A stretch of DNA of 64,000 bases from JACVRW01 sp963734025. Lineage in GTDB: Bacteria; Actinomycetota; Thermoleophilia; Solirubrobacterales; Thermoleophilaceae. A model generated the notes under the pieces. It was not told the DNA's origin. It made no database searches and saw nothing but the letters and a program-made list of their open reading frames with translations. Where the stretch lies: the NCBI GenBank assembly GCA_963734025.1, contig CAVTFR010000015.1, positions 62,001 through 126,000 on the forward strand, given 5' to 3'. This document shows, in pieces, positions 31,955-40,698 of this stretch; positions within the stretch are counted from its first letter, which is position 1, and each line of letters starts with the position of its first letter. The position numbers were made by a program, and so were the translations under genes.

Positions 31955-32838
31955 GGCCGCTTCGGGAACTTGGCGAAGTCGGGCCGGCGCTTCTCCCTGT
32001 AGGCGTCACGGCCCTCCTGGGCCTCCTCGGATCCGTAGAAGAGGAGGTTGGCGTCATGGGCGAGCTGCTGGATGCCGCTGAGCCCGTCCTCGGCGGCGTT
32101 GAAGCTGGCCTTGAGGAGACGCAGCGAGAAAGGGGAGAGGGCGAGCATCTCGCGGCACCACGCGACCGTCTCCTCCTCGAGCTCCTCGAGCGAGACGACG
32201 CGGTTGACGAGCCCCATGTCGAGCGCCTCTTGGGCGCCGTACTGCCGGCACAGGAACCAGATCTCCTTCGCCTTCTTCGGACCGACGAGGTTGGCGAGCA
32301 GGCCGGCCCCGAAGCCGCCGTCGAAGCTGCCGACCTTCGGGCCGGTCTGCCCGAAACGGGCGTTGTCGGCGGCGATCGTCAGGTCGCAGACCACATGGAG
32401 CACGTGGCCGCCGCCGATCGCGTAGCCCGCGACCATCGCCACCACGGGCTTCGGCAGCCGGCGCATCTGGACGTGCACGTCGGTCACGTGGAAACGGCCG
32501 ACATCGGCGCCGCTCGCGACGTAGCCGGCGTCGCCGCGGACGCGCTGGTCGCCGCCCGAGCAGAACGCCAGCGGCCCCTCGCCGGTCAGGATTATCACGC
32601 CGACCGAGGTGTCCTCGCGCGCGCGCTCGAGGGCGTCCGAGATCTCGACGAGCGTCTCCGGCCGGAATGCGTTGCGGACCTCGGGCCGGTCGATCGTGAT
32701 CTTCGCGATCCCCTCGGCGAGCTCGTAGCGGATGTCCTCGTAGTCGCCGGCGGCGCGCCAGTCCGCGGCCGGCCGGACCGCCCGGGCGGCCTGCTCCTCG
32801 GCCCAGCCGCCTCTCGCGTCCGGTTCGGTCGTGGCCAT
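31951..32838 (-). CDS. menB: 1,4-Dihydroxy-2-naphthoyl-CoA synthase
   Basis: A 295-residue crotonase-fold enzyme cyclising o-succinylbenzoyl-CoA. The MenB-type active site is seen in FCSGGDQRVRGDAGY, the oxyanion-hole region in AMVAGYAIGGGHVLHVVCDL and the GPKVGSFDGGFG motif that separates MenB from ordinary enoyl-CoA hydratases. ATG 32838 is chosen; TATCCT on this strand (32849-32854) lies 10 nt upstream. It is the first gene of the menB-menA-menC operon and is divergent from menE, with 46 bp between the start codons. Confidence 0.95.
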   Translation of the reverse strand: MATTEPDARGGWAEEQAARAVRPAADWRAAGDYEDIRYELAEGIAKITIDRPEVRNAFRPETLVEISDALERAREDTSVGVIILTGEGPLAFCSGGDQRVRGDAGYVASGADVGRFHVTDVHVQMRRLPKPVVAMVAGYAIGGGHVLHVVCDLTIAADNARFGQTGPKVGSFDGGFGAGLLANLVGPKKAKEIWFLCRQYGAQEALDMGLVNRVVSLEELEEETVAWCREMLALSPFSLRLLKASFNAAEDGLSGIQQLAHDANLLFYGSEEAQEGRDAYREKRRPDFAKFPKRP

Positions 32839-32884
32839 AGCGCCCCGGAGGATACGCGCGCCGGGTGGCTTTAATCCCTGCACG

Positions 32885-34126
32885 ATGCGGGATTGGCTTG
32901 CGGCAGCGGCAGAGGAGCACCCCGACCGGGTGGCGGTCGTGGCGGACGACGGGCAGCTCACCTATGCCGAGCTGGACGACCGGGCGGACGCCCTGGCGCG
33001 GAGCCTCAGGGTCGCGCCCGGGCAGGCGGTCGAGGCGGTGGCCACTCCGGGCCTCGGCCTGGCGGTCCTGCTGCACGCGCTGCCGCGCCGCGGGGCGGCG
33101 CTGGAGCCGCTGCCCGCCGGCGCCACGGCCGCGCCGCTGCCGCTCGGCGACGGTGAGGACGCCGAACTCCGCCGCGACCACCCGCCCGACGCGGTCCACA
33201 CGGTCATCCGCACCTCGGGCACCACGGGCCGGCCGAAGCGGGTCGAGCTGACCCACCGAAACCATGCCGCGTCCGCCGCAGCTGCGGCGGACGCGGTCGG
33301 TGCCGAGCCCGGCGACCGCTGGCTCTGTCCGCTGCCGCTCCACCATGTCGGCGGCCTCAACATCCTCGTGCGAGCAACGATCAACGGTACGGCCGCCGTG
33401 CTGCACGACCGCTTCGATCCGGAACGGGTCCGCGATGTGCTCGAGCGCGGCGAGGTCACGCTCGCATCGCTGGTGCCGACCATGCTTGCCCGCCTTCGGG
33501 ACGCCGGCCTGGAGCGGGCGCCCGGCCTGCGCGCCATCGCGCTCGGCGGCGGTCCGATTCCGGCCGGGCTGCTCGACTGGGCCGCCGCGACCGGCATCCC
33601 CGTGACGCCGGTCTACGGGATGACGGAAACCTGCTCGCAGGTGGTGGCCGGCAGCCCGGGGCGGGTGCTGCGCGGCGCCGAGGTAGGCCTTTCGGACGAG
33701 GGCGAGATCCTCGTGCGCGGTGAGATGGTGGCGCCGGGCGCCCTCGGCCCGGACGGCTGGCTCCACACCGGCGACCGCGGCCGATTCGACGCCGACGGGC
33801 TCCTGCACGTCGAAGGCCGGATCAAAGAGCTGATCGTGACGGGCGGCGAGAACGTGGCGCCGCTCGAGATCGAGCAGGTCCTGATGGCGCATCCCGCCGT
33901 GGCCGACGCCGGCGCGGCCGGCCTCGCCGACCCGCTCTGGGGAGAGGCCGTCACGGCCTTCGTGGTCCTCCGCGCGCCTGTGGAACCGCAGGAGCTCGAG
34001 GCCTGGTGCCGTGAGCGGCTCGAGCCCCTCAAGGTTCCGAAGGCGTTCCACACCTTGCCCGAGCTGCCCCGCAACGCCGCCGGCAAGCTGCTGCGAGACC
34101 GGCTCACTAGAGTCTCGCGCCCATGA
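32885..34126 (+). CDS. menE: o-Succinylbenzoate-CoA ligase
   Basis: A 413-residue acyl-CoA synthetase (ANL family) activating o-succinylbenzoate for MenB. The motifs are P-loop IRTSGTTGRPKRVELTH, PVYGMTETCSQV, GWLHTGDRGRFD, the hinge region EGRIKELIVTGGENVAP and the C-terminal catalytic lysine in NAAGKLLRD. It is slightly shorter than most MenE proteins, mainly in the N-terminal lobe. TTTAAT at 32870-32875 is a -10 candidate 9 nt before ATG 32885. The stop overlaps the ilvC start (ATGA). Confidence 0.92.
   Translation: MRDWLAAAAEEHPDRVAVVADDGQLTYAELDDRADALARSLRVAPGQAVEAVATPGLGLAVLLHALPRRGAALEPLPAGATAAPLPLGDGEDAELRRDHPPDAVHTVIRTSGTTGRPKRVELTHRNHAASAAAAADAVGAEPGDRWLCPLPLHHVGGLNILVRATINGTAAVLHDRFDPERVRDVLERGEVTLASLVPTMLARLRDAGLERAPGLRAIALGGGPIPAGLLDWAAATGIPVTPVYGMTETCSQVVAGSPGRVLRGAEVGLSDEGEILVRGEMVAPGALGPDGWLHTGDRGRFDADGLLHVEGRIKELIVTGGENVAPLEIEQVLMAHPAVADAGAAGLADPLWGEAVTAFVVLRAPVEPQELEAWCRERLEPLKVPKAFHTLPELPRNAAGKLLRDRLTRVSRP
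34108..34122 (+). promoter_or_regulatory. Possible internal promoter for ilvC at the end of menE
   Basis: TAGAGT at 34108-34113 lies 9 nt before the ilvC ATG, the same spacing as the TACGCT and TATGCT boxes before the leuA leader and the gene at 35788. It would allow ilvC expression independent of menE. Confidence 0.35.
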
Positions 34127-35112
34127 TCTACGACAAGGATGCCGACCTCTCCAAGCTCGACGGCAAGACCGTTGCCGTCATCGGCTTCGGCTCGCAGGGT
34201 CACGCCCACGCGCTCAGCCTGAAGGACTCCGGGGTCGACGTGGTCGTAGGCCTGCGCGAGGACTCGTCCTCGGTCCAGAAGGCCCAGGCTGACGGCCTGC
34301 GCGTGCTCCCGGTGGCCGATGCGGCGAGCGAGGGAGACGTCGTCATGATCCTGCTGCCGGACGAGAAGCAGGCTGACATCTGGGAGGCCGAGATCCGCGA
34401 CGGGATCGCGCCCGGAAACCTGCTCATGTTCGCGCACGGCTTCAGCATCCACTTCGGCCAGATCGACCCGGGGCCCGAGGTGGACGTCGGCATGGTCGCC
34501 CCCAAGAGCCCCGGCCATCTCGTGCGCCGCCAGTTCGTCGAGGGCAACGGCGTGCCCGGCCTCGTCGCGATCCACCGCGACGCCAGCGGCAACGCGCGCG
34601 AGCTCGTGCTCGCCTACGCGAAGGGCATCGGCTGCACGCGCGCGGGCGTGATCGAGACGACCTTCAAGGACGAGACGGAGACCGACCTCTTCGGCGAGCA
34701 GGCGGTTCTCTGCGGCGGCGTCAGCGAGCTCGTTCGCGCCGGGTACGAGACGCTCGTCGACGCCGGTTACGACCCACGGCTCGCCTACTTCGAGTGCCTG
34801 CACGAGCTCAAGCTGATCGTCGACCTGATGTACGAGAAGGGCATCACAGGCATGCGCTATTCGGTCTCGAACACGGCCGAGTACGGCGACCTGACGCGCG
34901 GCAAGCGCGTGATCGACGACCGCGCCCGCGCGGCGATGCGGGAGATCCTCGCCGAGATCCAGTCGGGCGACTTCGCCCGCGAGTGGATCGCCGAGAACAA
35001 GGCGGGCCAGGAGAACTTCCAGCGCATGCGCGAGGAGCAGAAGGGACACCAGATCGAGCGCGAGGGCAGGGAGCTGCGCTCGATGATGCCCTGGATCGAC
35101 CAGGAGTTCTGA
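34123..35112 (+). CDS. ilvC: Ketol-acid reductoisomerase (class I)
   Basis: A 329-residue class I KARI converting acetolactate or acetohydroxybutyrate to the dihydroxy acids. The Rossmann motif is VIGFGSQGHAHALSLKDSG (near 19-37). The knotted C-terminal domain carries the Mg ligands in KDETETDLFGEQAVLCGG and the conserved YECLHELKLIVDLMYE-like helix. The start overlaps the menE stop (ATGA), and menE separates it from the menB operon; ilvB-ilvN lie 8 kb upstream, with the men genes in between. Confidence 0.96.
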   Translation: MIYDKDADLSKLDGKTVAVIGFGSQGHAHALSLKDSGVDVVVGLREDSSSVQKAQADGLRVLPVADAASEGDVVMILLPDEKQADIWEAEIRDGIAPGNLLMFAHGFSIHFGQIDPGPEVDVGMVAPKSPGHLVRRQFVEGNGVPGLVAIHRDASGNARELVLAYAKGIGCTRAGVIETTFKDETETDLFGEQAVLCGGVSELVRAGYETLVDAGYDPRLAYFECLHELKLIVDLMYEKGITGMRYSVSNTAEYGDLTRGKRVIDDRARAAMREILAEIQSGDFAREWIAENKAGQENFQRMREEQKGHQIEREGRELRSMMPWIDQEF

Positions 35113-35125
35113 GCCGGAGCGGCGG

Positions 35126-35764
35126 GTGGACGACGAGCAGCGCAGCGGCTTTCTCCCGCCCGAGCCCGCGGGGCCCGAGCCCGAGTTGGCCGGACGGCCC
35201 GCGCAGCCGCAACCGTCCGCGGTCCCGCCCCCGGCGGCGCCCGTCTACCCCGGGCAGCAACAGCAGGCCTACCCCCCGCCGCCGGGCTACGGACAGCAGC
35301 CCCCGCCGGGGAGCTACGGACAGCAGCCCCCGCCGGGGGTCTGGTACCCGCCGCCGCAGGGCTGGGCGTACCCGCAGCAGCCCGTGCCCGACAACGGCCA
35401 GGCGGTGGCCGGCTTCATCCTGTCGCTCGTCGCCGGCGGCCTGCTACTGATCTCGGCCGGGCTCTCGTCGATCGTCTCGGTCGCCTGCGCCGTCGCCGGC
35501 ATGGTGCTGAGCCGGAAGGGCGTGCGCCGCGTCGACGCAGGTGAGACGCCCAAGAACCGCTCACTCGGGCAGGCCGGCTTCTGGATCGGCCTCGTCAGCC
35601 TGATCTTCTCCGTGATCGCCACGGCGGCATGGGTGGCGATCTTCATCGCGGCGCTGTCGGACGAGGATTTCCGGGACGACCTCGAGCAGGAGTTCGACGA
35701 GTCCCAGAGCCTCTCGGTGGCCGCTGCGGCGGTCGTCAGGGCCGCCCTTCAGCTGCTCTCCTGA
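35126..35764 (+). CDS. Proline-rich DUF4190-type membrane protein
   Basis: A 212-residue protein with an N-terminal ~90-residue Pro/Gln/Tyr-rich region (repeats of the form YGQQPPPG), then two transmembrane segments typical of DUF4190 proteins (GFILSLVAGGLLLISAG to MVLSRKGVRR, and GFWIGLVSLIFSVIATAAWV), and an acidic tail. The GTG start at 35126 has GGAG upstream. The low-complexity region is cytoplasmic if the usual topology holds. Function is unknown. Confidence 0.8.
   Translation: MDDEQRSGFLPPEPAGPEPELAGRPAQPQPSAVPPPAAPVYPGQQQQAYPPPPGYGQQPPPGSYGQQPPPGVWYPPPQGWAYPQQPVPDNGQAVAGFILSLVAGGLLLISAGLSSIVSVACAVAGMVLSRKGVRRVDAGETPKNRSLGQAGFWIGLVSLIFSVIATAAWVAIFIAALSDEDFRDDLEQEFDESQSLSVAAAAVVRAALQLLS
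35287..35338 (+). repeat. 25-bp perfect direct repeat, period 27 bp
   Basis: The 25 bases at 35287-35311 (starting CTACGGACAGCAG) recur exactly at 35314-35338, encoding two copies of a nine-residue YGQQPPPG-type unit. Perfect identity suggests recent slippage within the gene. Confidence 0.8.
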
Positions 35765-35772
35765 GCGCTCGC

Positions 35773-35787
35773 TATGCTCGCCGGTCC
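35773..35787 (+). promoter_or_regulatory. Promoter of aminotransferase-serA operon
   Basis: TATGCT at 35773-35778 lies 9 nt before GTG 35788, giving an mRNA with almost no leader. Confidence 0.45.
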
Positions 35788-36963
35788 GTGGCAAATCCTT
35801 ATCTGAAGCGCTATTTGATGACCGCCGGGCCGACGCCGCTACCGCCCGCGGTCTCGCAGGTGATGGCGGAGCCGATGGTCTATCACCGCGCGCCTGACTT
35901 CATCGAGGTGTACGCCCGGGTGCTCGACCGGCTCAAGGCCGTATTCGGGACCGGCAACGAGGTGCTCGTCTTCGCGAGCTCGGGGAGCGGGGCCATGGAG
36001 TCCGCCGTCGCCAACCTGGTGCGGCGCGGCGAGCCCGCGCTCGTCGCCTCTTGCGGCAAGTTCGGTGAGCGCTGGGCCGAGCTCTGCGACGCTTATGGCG
36101 CCGACACGGTCCACTGGGAGACCGAGTGGGGCCGGAAGGTCGAGCCCGCCGAGCTCGACGCGCGCCTGACGGACAACCCGCGCGTCGAAGTGGTCTTCAC
36201 GCAGCTCTCCGAGACGTCGACCGGCGTCGTCAACGACGTGCGCGAGCTCGCGGAGGTGGCACATCGGCACGGGGCCCTGATCGTCGTCGACGCCGTGTCC
36301 GGGCTCGGCGCGGTGCCCTGCCCGCAGGACGAGTGGGGTCTCGACGTGGTCGTCTCGGGGTCGCAGAAGGCGCTGATGGCCCCGCCCGGGCTCGGCTTTG
36401 CGAGCGCGAACGAGACCGCGCTCGAGCGTGCCATGACCCACCCCGAGGGGCGCTTCTACTTCGACTGGGGCCGCACGGTGACGGGGCAGCGCAAGGACCC
36501 GCCGGACAGCCCTTTTACCCCGGCGGTCGGGCTCGTGCAGGCGCTCGACGTCGCGCTCGGCCTGATCGAGGAGGAGACCCTCGAGCAGGTCTACCGCCGC
36601 CACGATCTGCTCGGTCGCGCCACGCGCGCGGCCGCGCGCGGCCTCGACCTCGAGCTGCTCGGCGGCGGTGACGAGGCGGCCAACGTCGTGACGGCGATCG
36701 TGCTGCCGGAGGACATCGACGGCGCCGGCGTGCCGAAGCTGATGCGCGACCGCTTCGGCATCACGATCGCCGGCGGTCAGGGTAGGCTCAAGGGCAAGAT
36801 CGCCCGGATCGCGCACTGCGGCTACTTCGGCCCCTTCGACATCATCGTCACCGTCTCGGCGCTCGAGATGACCCTCCGGGAGCTCGGTCACGAGGTCGAG
36901 CTGGGCGCCGGCGTCGCCGCCGCGCAGCGCGTGCTCGAGGCGGGCGTGCCCGTCGCGGCGTGA
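35788..36963 (+). CDS. Class V aminotransferase, probable phosphoserine aminotransferase
   Basis: A 391-residue PLP enzyme of the serine-pyruvate/alanine-glyoxylate aminotransferase group. It begins YLMTAGPTPLPPAV, the family N-terminus. The cofactor-phosphate region is VFASSGSGAMESAVANL, the PLP-ring Asp is in LIVVDAVSGLGA, and the Schiff-base lysine is in VVSGSQKALMAPPGLG (near 194). It overlaps serA (GTGA), and the window has no serC. In several bacteria and archaea a class V enzyme next to serA supplies phosphoserine aminotransferase activity, which is the likeliest role. Glyoxylate amination is the alternative. Confidence 0.85.
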   Translation: MANPYLKRYLMTAGPTPLPPAVSQVMAEPMVYHRAPDFIEVYARVLDRLKAVFGTGNEVLVFASSGSGAMESAVANLVRRGEPALVASCGKFGERWAELCDAYGADTVHWETEWGRKVEPAELDARLTDNPRVEVVFTQLSETSTGVVNDVRELAEVAHRHGALIVVDAVSGLGAVPCPQDEWGLDVVVSGSQKALMAPPGLGFASANETALERAMTHPEGRFYFDWGRTVTGQRKDPPDSPFTPAVGLVQALDVALGLIEEETLEQVYRRHDLLGRATRAAARGLDLELLGGGDEAANVVTAIVLPEDIDGAGVPKLMRDRFGITIAGGQGRLKGKIARIAHCGYFGPFDIIVTVSALEMTLRELGHEVELGAGVAAAQRVLEAGVPVAA

Positions 36964-38558
36964 AGGTCCTCGTCAAGGAGAGGATCGGGGAGTCGGGCGT
37001 CCAGCTGTTGCGGGATGCCGGCCTCGAGGTGGAGGTCGGGACCGACTGGAACGACGGCGAGCTCGAGAGCCGCATCGGCGAGTTCGACGGCCTTCTGATC
37101 CGCTCCGGCACCCAGCTGACGGCCGAGCTGCTCGAGCGCGCCGACCGCCTCAAGGCCGTCGGCCGCGCCGGCGTCGGCGTCGACAACGTCGACGTGGACG
37201 CCGCCACCAAGCGCGGCGTCGTCGTCGCCAACGCGCCCCAGTCGAACGTCATCACCGCGGCCGAGCACACGCTCGCGATGCTGCTGGCGCTGGCCCGGAA
37301 GGTGCCGCAGGCGCACGAGTCGCTCACGGGCGGAGCCTGGGAACGCTCGCGCTTCAGCGGTGTCGAGCTCTACGAGAAGACGCTCGGCGTCCTCGGCTTC
37401 GGCCGCATCGGGCAGCTCGTAGCGCAGCGCGCGCTCGGCTTCGGGATGCGCGTGCTCGCCTTCGACGCCTACGTGGCCGAGGACCGCTTCCGCGCGCTCG
37501 GCGTCGAGCGCGCCGGTTCCTCCGAGGAGGTCTACGGGCGTGCCGATTTCCTCACGATCCACCTGCCGGTCACGTCCGAGACCGAGAACTGGCTCGACGC
37601 GGACGCCTTCGCGCAGATGAAGGAGGGCGTCCGGGTCATCAACGTGGCCCGCGGCAAGCTGATCGTCGAGAAGGCGCTCCGCGACGCGCTCGACTCCGGT
37701 CGCGTGGCCGGCGCCGCGCTGGACGTGTTCCGCGACGAGCCCGTCACCGACAACCCGCTCTTCAGCTATCCCAACGTCGTCGTCACGCCCCACCTCGGCG
37801 CGTCCACCGCGGAGGCCACCGACCGCGCCGGCTACCAGGCGGCCGAGCAGGTCGTGGCCGCGCTCACGGGCGGCGTCGTGACGAGCGCCGTGAACGTGCC
37901 GGCGATCGCGCCGGAGGACCTCGAGGCGCTCGGGCCGTTCCTGCCGCTGGCGCGCAACCTCGGCCGCGTGGGCGTCGCCCTCGCCGAGGGAACGTCCATC
38001 GACGGCCTCGAGGTCGAGTACCTCGGCCGGATCGCGGCGCGCGACACGCGCCTGCTGACGGTGCAGGTGCTCAAGGGCGTCCTTGAAGGGCACGTCGAGG
38101 AGGAGGTGAACGAGGTGAACGCTCCGGCGATCGCGGAGGAGCGCGGCATTCGCGTGTCCGAGACGAGCTCCGCCGACGCGCGCGACTTCACAGATCTCGT
38201 TCGCGTGACGGTCGTCGGTGGGGGCACGCGCACGCGCGTGGTCGGCACGACCTTCGGACACAGGCACCGGCCGCATCTGCTCGAGGCCTGGGGCTCGCGC
38301 TTCAACATCCAGCTCGAGCCGAACCTGGCGGTCTTCCGCTACATCGACCAGCCAGGCATGATCGGCCGCGTGGGCGGGATCTTCGGGGAGTCGGGCATCA
38401 ACATCTCAGGCGCCGCCGTGGGCCGCCGGCCCGACGCCGACCACGTGGGCGGGGTCGCCACGATGATCGTGACGACGGACTCGCCCGTCCCACAGGACGT
38501 CGTCGACATGATCGCCGAGAGCAGGGGCTTCGAGGCGGGGCGGACGGTCAGTCTCTAG
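36960..38558 (+). CDS. serA: D-3-phosphoglycerate dehydrogenase
   Basis: A 532-residue long-form SerA, the first step of serine synthesis. The substrate domain starts VLVKERIGESGVQLL. The NAD fold has VLGFGRIGQLVAQRA (near 145), and catalytic residues lie in NVARGKLI (Arg), the DEPVTDNPL region (Glu) and TPHLGAST (His). An allosteric substrate-binding domain follows (about 315-450), then a C-terminal ACT domain (YIDQPGMIGRVGGIFGESGINI), the usual serine-feedback site. The GTG start overlaps the upstream aminotransferase. The stop shares CTAG with the convergent gene. Confidence 0.96.
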   Translation: MKVLVKERIGESGVQLLRDAGLEVEVGTDWNDGELESRIGEFDGLLIRSGTQLTAELLERADRLKAVGRAGVGVDNVDVDAATKRGVVVANAPQSNVITAAEHTLAMLLALARKVPQAHESLTGGAWERSRFSGVELYEKTLGVLGFGRIGQLVAQRALGFGMRVLAFDAYVAEDRFRALGVERAGSSEEVYGRADFLTIHLPVTSETENWLDADAFAQMKEGVRVINVARGKLIVEKALRDALDSGRVAGAALDVFRDEPVTDNPLFSYPNVVVTPHLGASTAEATDRAGYQAAEQVVAALTGGVVTSAVNVPAIAPEDLEALGPFLPLARNLGRVGVALAEGTSIDGLEVEYLGRIAARDTRLLTVQVLKGVLEGHVEEEVNEVNAPAIAEERGIRVSETSSADARDFTDLVRVTVVGGGTRTRVVGTTFGHRHRPHLLEAWGSRFNIQLEPNLAVFRYIDQPGMIGRVGGIFGESGINISGAAVGRRPDADHVGGVATMIVTTDSPVPQDVVDMIAESRGFEAGRTVSL

Positions 38559-38926
38559 CCGTCGCGCATGACGCGCAGGATCACGGGGCGCGAGCTGTGG
38601 CCCGCCGCCTCGACGATCACGGCGAGCTCGTCCTCGCGCAGCTCCTCGGCCGCCTCCACCACGACGACGAGCGGCTCGACGCCGGGGCCCGCCTGGGCGA
38701 TCACCCGCTGAACGTGGTCGGGCTCGCGCGTCAGCCCCTCCGGCGAGGGCACGGACAGCACGACCTGACCCGCGCCGCCGCCCTCCAGGTGCCCGAACGA
38801 GTCCGCCGGGCCGTGCTCGATCACGACCTCACCGCGCACGACGCTCTTCGGTGGGTCCTCGCTTAGCTGCCGATCGACCGCGCCTTCGCGCGCCAGCTCC
38901 AGGATGAGCCTCGGGTTGTCCGCCAC
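38555..38926 (-). CDS. Conserved-type hypothetical protein
   Basis: A 123-residue soluble protein beginning with GTG (VADNPRLILELAREGAV) and ending VILRVMRDG. An alternation of hydrophobic and charged residues (VLSVPSPEGL, VEPLVVVVEAAEELR) suggests a small alpha/beta fold with no recognisable motif. The start is fixed by TAGGGT on this strand (38934-38939), 7 nt upstream, a leaderless promoter. It overlaps serA convergently by CTAG and is divergent from the FG-GAP gene. Confidence 0.7.
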   Translation of the reverse strand: MADNPRLILELAREGAVDRQLSEDPPKSVVRGEVVIEHGPADSFGHLEGGGAGQVVLSVPSPEGLTREPDHVQRVIAQAGPGVEPLVVVVEAAEELREDELAVIVEAAGHSSRPVILRVMRDG

Positions 38927-38986
38927 GCTGCGGACCCTAGCGCCGCCCGGGAGGGATGCCGCCTGGCGAGCGGTTAGCTTTCCCGG
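38927..38986. promoter_or_regulatory. Back-to-back leaderless promoters in 60 bp
   Basis: On the minus strand TAGGGT (38934-38939) lies 7 nt from GTG 38926. On the plus strand TTAGCT (38974-38979) lies 7 nt from ATG 38987. There is no ribosome site on either side, so both mRNAs would begin at their start codons. Confidence 0.55.
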
Positions 38987-40645
38987 ATGCGACGCCGCTT
39001 GCAGTGGTCGTTCCCGGTGTTCCTCGCCGCGCTGCTCGCGCTGCCGTCGCCGGTCGTAGCGGAGAGCTCCCGCGCAGTCGCGGCCCCGCGCTTCGTTCGC
39101 ACGATCGCCACCGGCCAGACCGGCTGGTTCTCGTCGCCCGGGCTCGTCGACCTGCGCGGGGATCGTCGCCTGGAGATCGTCGCGCCGTTCTACTCGACCT
39201 TCGTCTTCGACGCGCGGGGGCGGCGCCTGGGTGAGGGCACGGCGACGAGCGGACGCGTCTATGCGCCAAGCGTGGTCGCAGATCTGGACGGGGACGGCTC
39301 GCGGGAGATCGTGGTCGGCGGGAATGAGGGGACGGTGGCCGCTTACAACCTCGGCGCCGGCGGGCTGCGGCTCAAGCCCGGCTGGCCTGCCTCGACCTGC
39401 AGCGGCGGCCAGTGCCCCGAGACCCGCGGCCTCGCGGGGGCTGATCTCGACCGAGACGGTCGTGTCGAGGTGGTCGCCACGACGACGAACACATCCCCGA
39501 CCGGATCGCAGGTGTTCATCTTCGACGGCTCCGGAGCCCCGTACCAACCGCAGGGCGCGCGCACGCCGGCATGGCCGCGCTTCAACGCGCTGTCGGGTCC
39601 GGGCGGTGACGCCACCTTCAACGGCGCCGGCAACCATGGCTACGGCGCATACGGTGAGAACGTCGGGATCGGCAACCTCGACAACGACCGGCAGCGGGAG
39701 ATCGTCGTCACCTTCGACAATCACCAGATCAACGTGTTCAACCATGACGGCACGTCTCTGCTCGCGTCGCCGTGGTACACGAACCGTCAGGGCGCCCACC
39801 TCGGGAGGCGACTCGGGTGGGGCCAGTTCATCCGTTGGCTGAGCCCTCGCGTCGAGGCGGACCATTACCACCGCCACACCGGCCCCTGGCCCGACATCCG
39901 CAGAACCCCCTGGCTTCAGTGGACGGCCTCGCCGCCGTCGATCGCCGATCTCGACCGGGACGGGCACAACGAGGTGATCGGCGTGCCCAACGTCGAGAAG
40001 AACGCGCCCTATGAGACGCAGGCATACGCGTTCATGGTCCTCGACGGCGCGCAGGGTCGCGGGCAGCGGTCGGCGCGCAGGCACGAGGGCTTCGAGCGGC
40101 CGCCGCTCACCGGTAAGCCGGCCGTCCGGCCGGAGGGCGACTGGTATCCGCCCAGCGGGATTCCGGCGCCGACCCTGGTCGACATCAAGGGCAATCGGCG
40201 CCAGGAGATCATCGCGTCCGTTCCCGACGGTCATGTGTATGCGGTCGGGCCGGGTGGCAAGCGGCTCTGGCGCTATGACTACGCCCGCGGGACGCCCAAG
40301 ACGTTCGCTTCGGAGGTGGTCGCCGCCGACCTCAACCGTGACGCCGTCCCGGAGCTCGTCTTCGGCACCTACGGGCCCACCCGTGGCGCGGGCCGGCTGA
40401 TCGTGCTCGCCGCGTCCGGCAGGCGGCTGTTCGACATCCGGCTCCGGCACCAGAGCGACAACGGCAACGGGATCGGCATCGCGGCCGCCCCGTCGATCGC
40501 CGATCTCAACGCGGATGGGCGCCTCGAGATCGTCGTCTCCACGATCGATCACGGGATCGACGTCTTCCGCGTCCCGCGCGCAAGGGCCAACCGCCGGCCA
40601 TGGCCGACCGGCCGCGGCAGCCTGCTGCGCAACGGCAGCGGCTAG
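38987..40645 (+). CDS. Secreted FG-GAP/VCBS repeat protein
   Basis: A 552-residue exported protein (signal peptide FPVFLAALLALPSPVVA). At least six beta-propeller blades carry the calcium-binding FG-GAP/VCBS motif: DLDGDGSREIVVGG, DLDRDGRVEVVATT, NLDNDRQREIVVTF, DLDRDGHNEVIGVP, DLNRDAVPELVFG and DLNADGRLEIVVST. A seven-bladed integrin-like propeller is likely. Such proteins bind ligands or carbohydrates at the surface; no catalytic residues are evident. ATG 38987 follows a TTAGCT leaderless promoter. Confidence 0.85.
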   Translation: MRRRLQWSFPVFLAALLALPSPVVAESSRAVAAPRFVRTIATGQTGWFSSPGLVDLRGDRRLEIVAPFYSTFVFDARGRRLGEGTATSGRVYAPSVVADLDGDGSREIVVGGNEGTVAAYNLGAGGLRLKPGWPASTCSGGQCPETRGLAGADLDRDGRVEVVATTTNTSPTGSQVFIFDGSGAPYQPQGARTPAWPRFNALSGPGGDATFNGAGNHGYGAYGENVGIGNLDNDRQREIVVTFDNHQINVFNHDGTSLLASPWYTNRQGAHLGRRLGWGQFIRWLSPRVEADHYHRHTGPWPDIRRTPWLQWTASPPSIADLDRDGHNEVIGVPNVEKNAPYETQAYAFMVLDGAQGRGQRSARRHEGFERPPLTGKPAVRPEGDWYPPSGIPAPTLVDIKGNRRQEIIASVPDGHVYAVGPGGKRLWRYDYARGTPKTFASEVVAADLNRDAVPELVFGTYGPTRGAGRLIVLAASGRRLFDIRLRHQSDNGNGIGIAAAPSIADLNADGRLEIVVSTIDHGIDVFRVPRARANRRPWPTGRGSLLRNGSG

Positions 40646-40698
40646 CCGAAGGGCGACCATAGCCGGCCGGCTGGCGCATCCCCGGAGATCCCGGGTGC

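Noticed and set aside
32839..32961. N-terminal extension of menB to 32961
   Set aside because: The added residues are Ser/Ala-rich shadow of menE's 5' end; MATTEPDARG at 32838 with a TATCCT box upstream fits MenB length.
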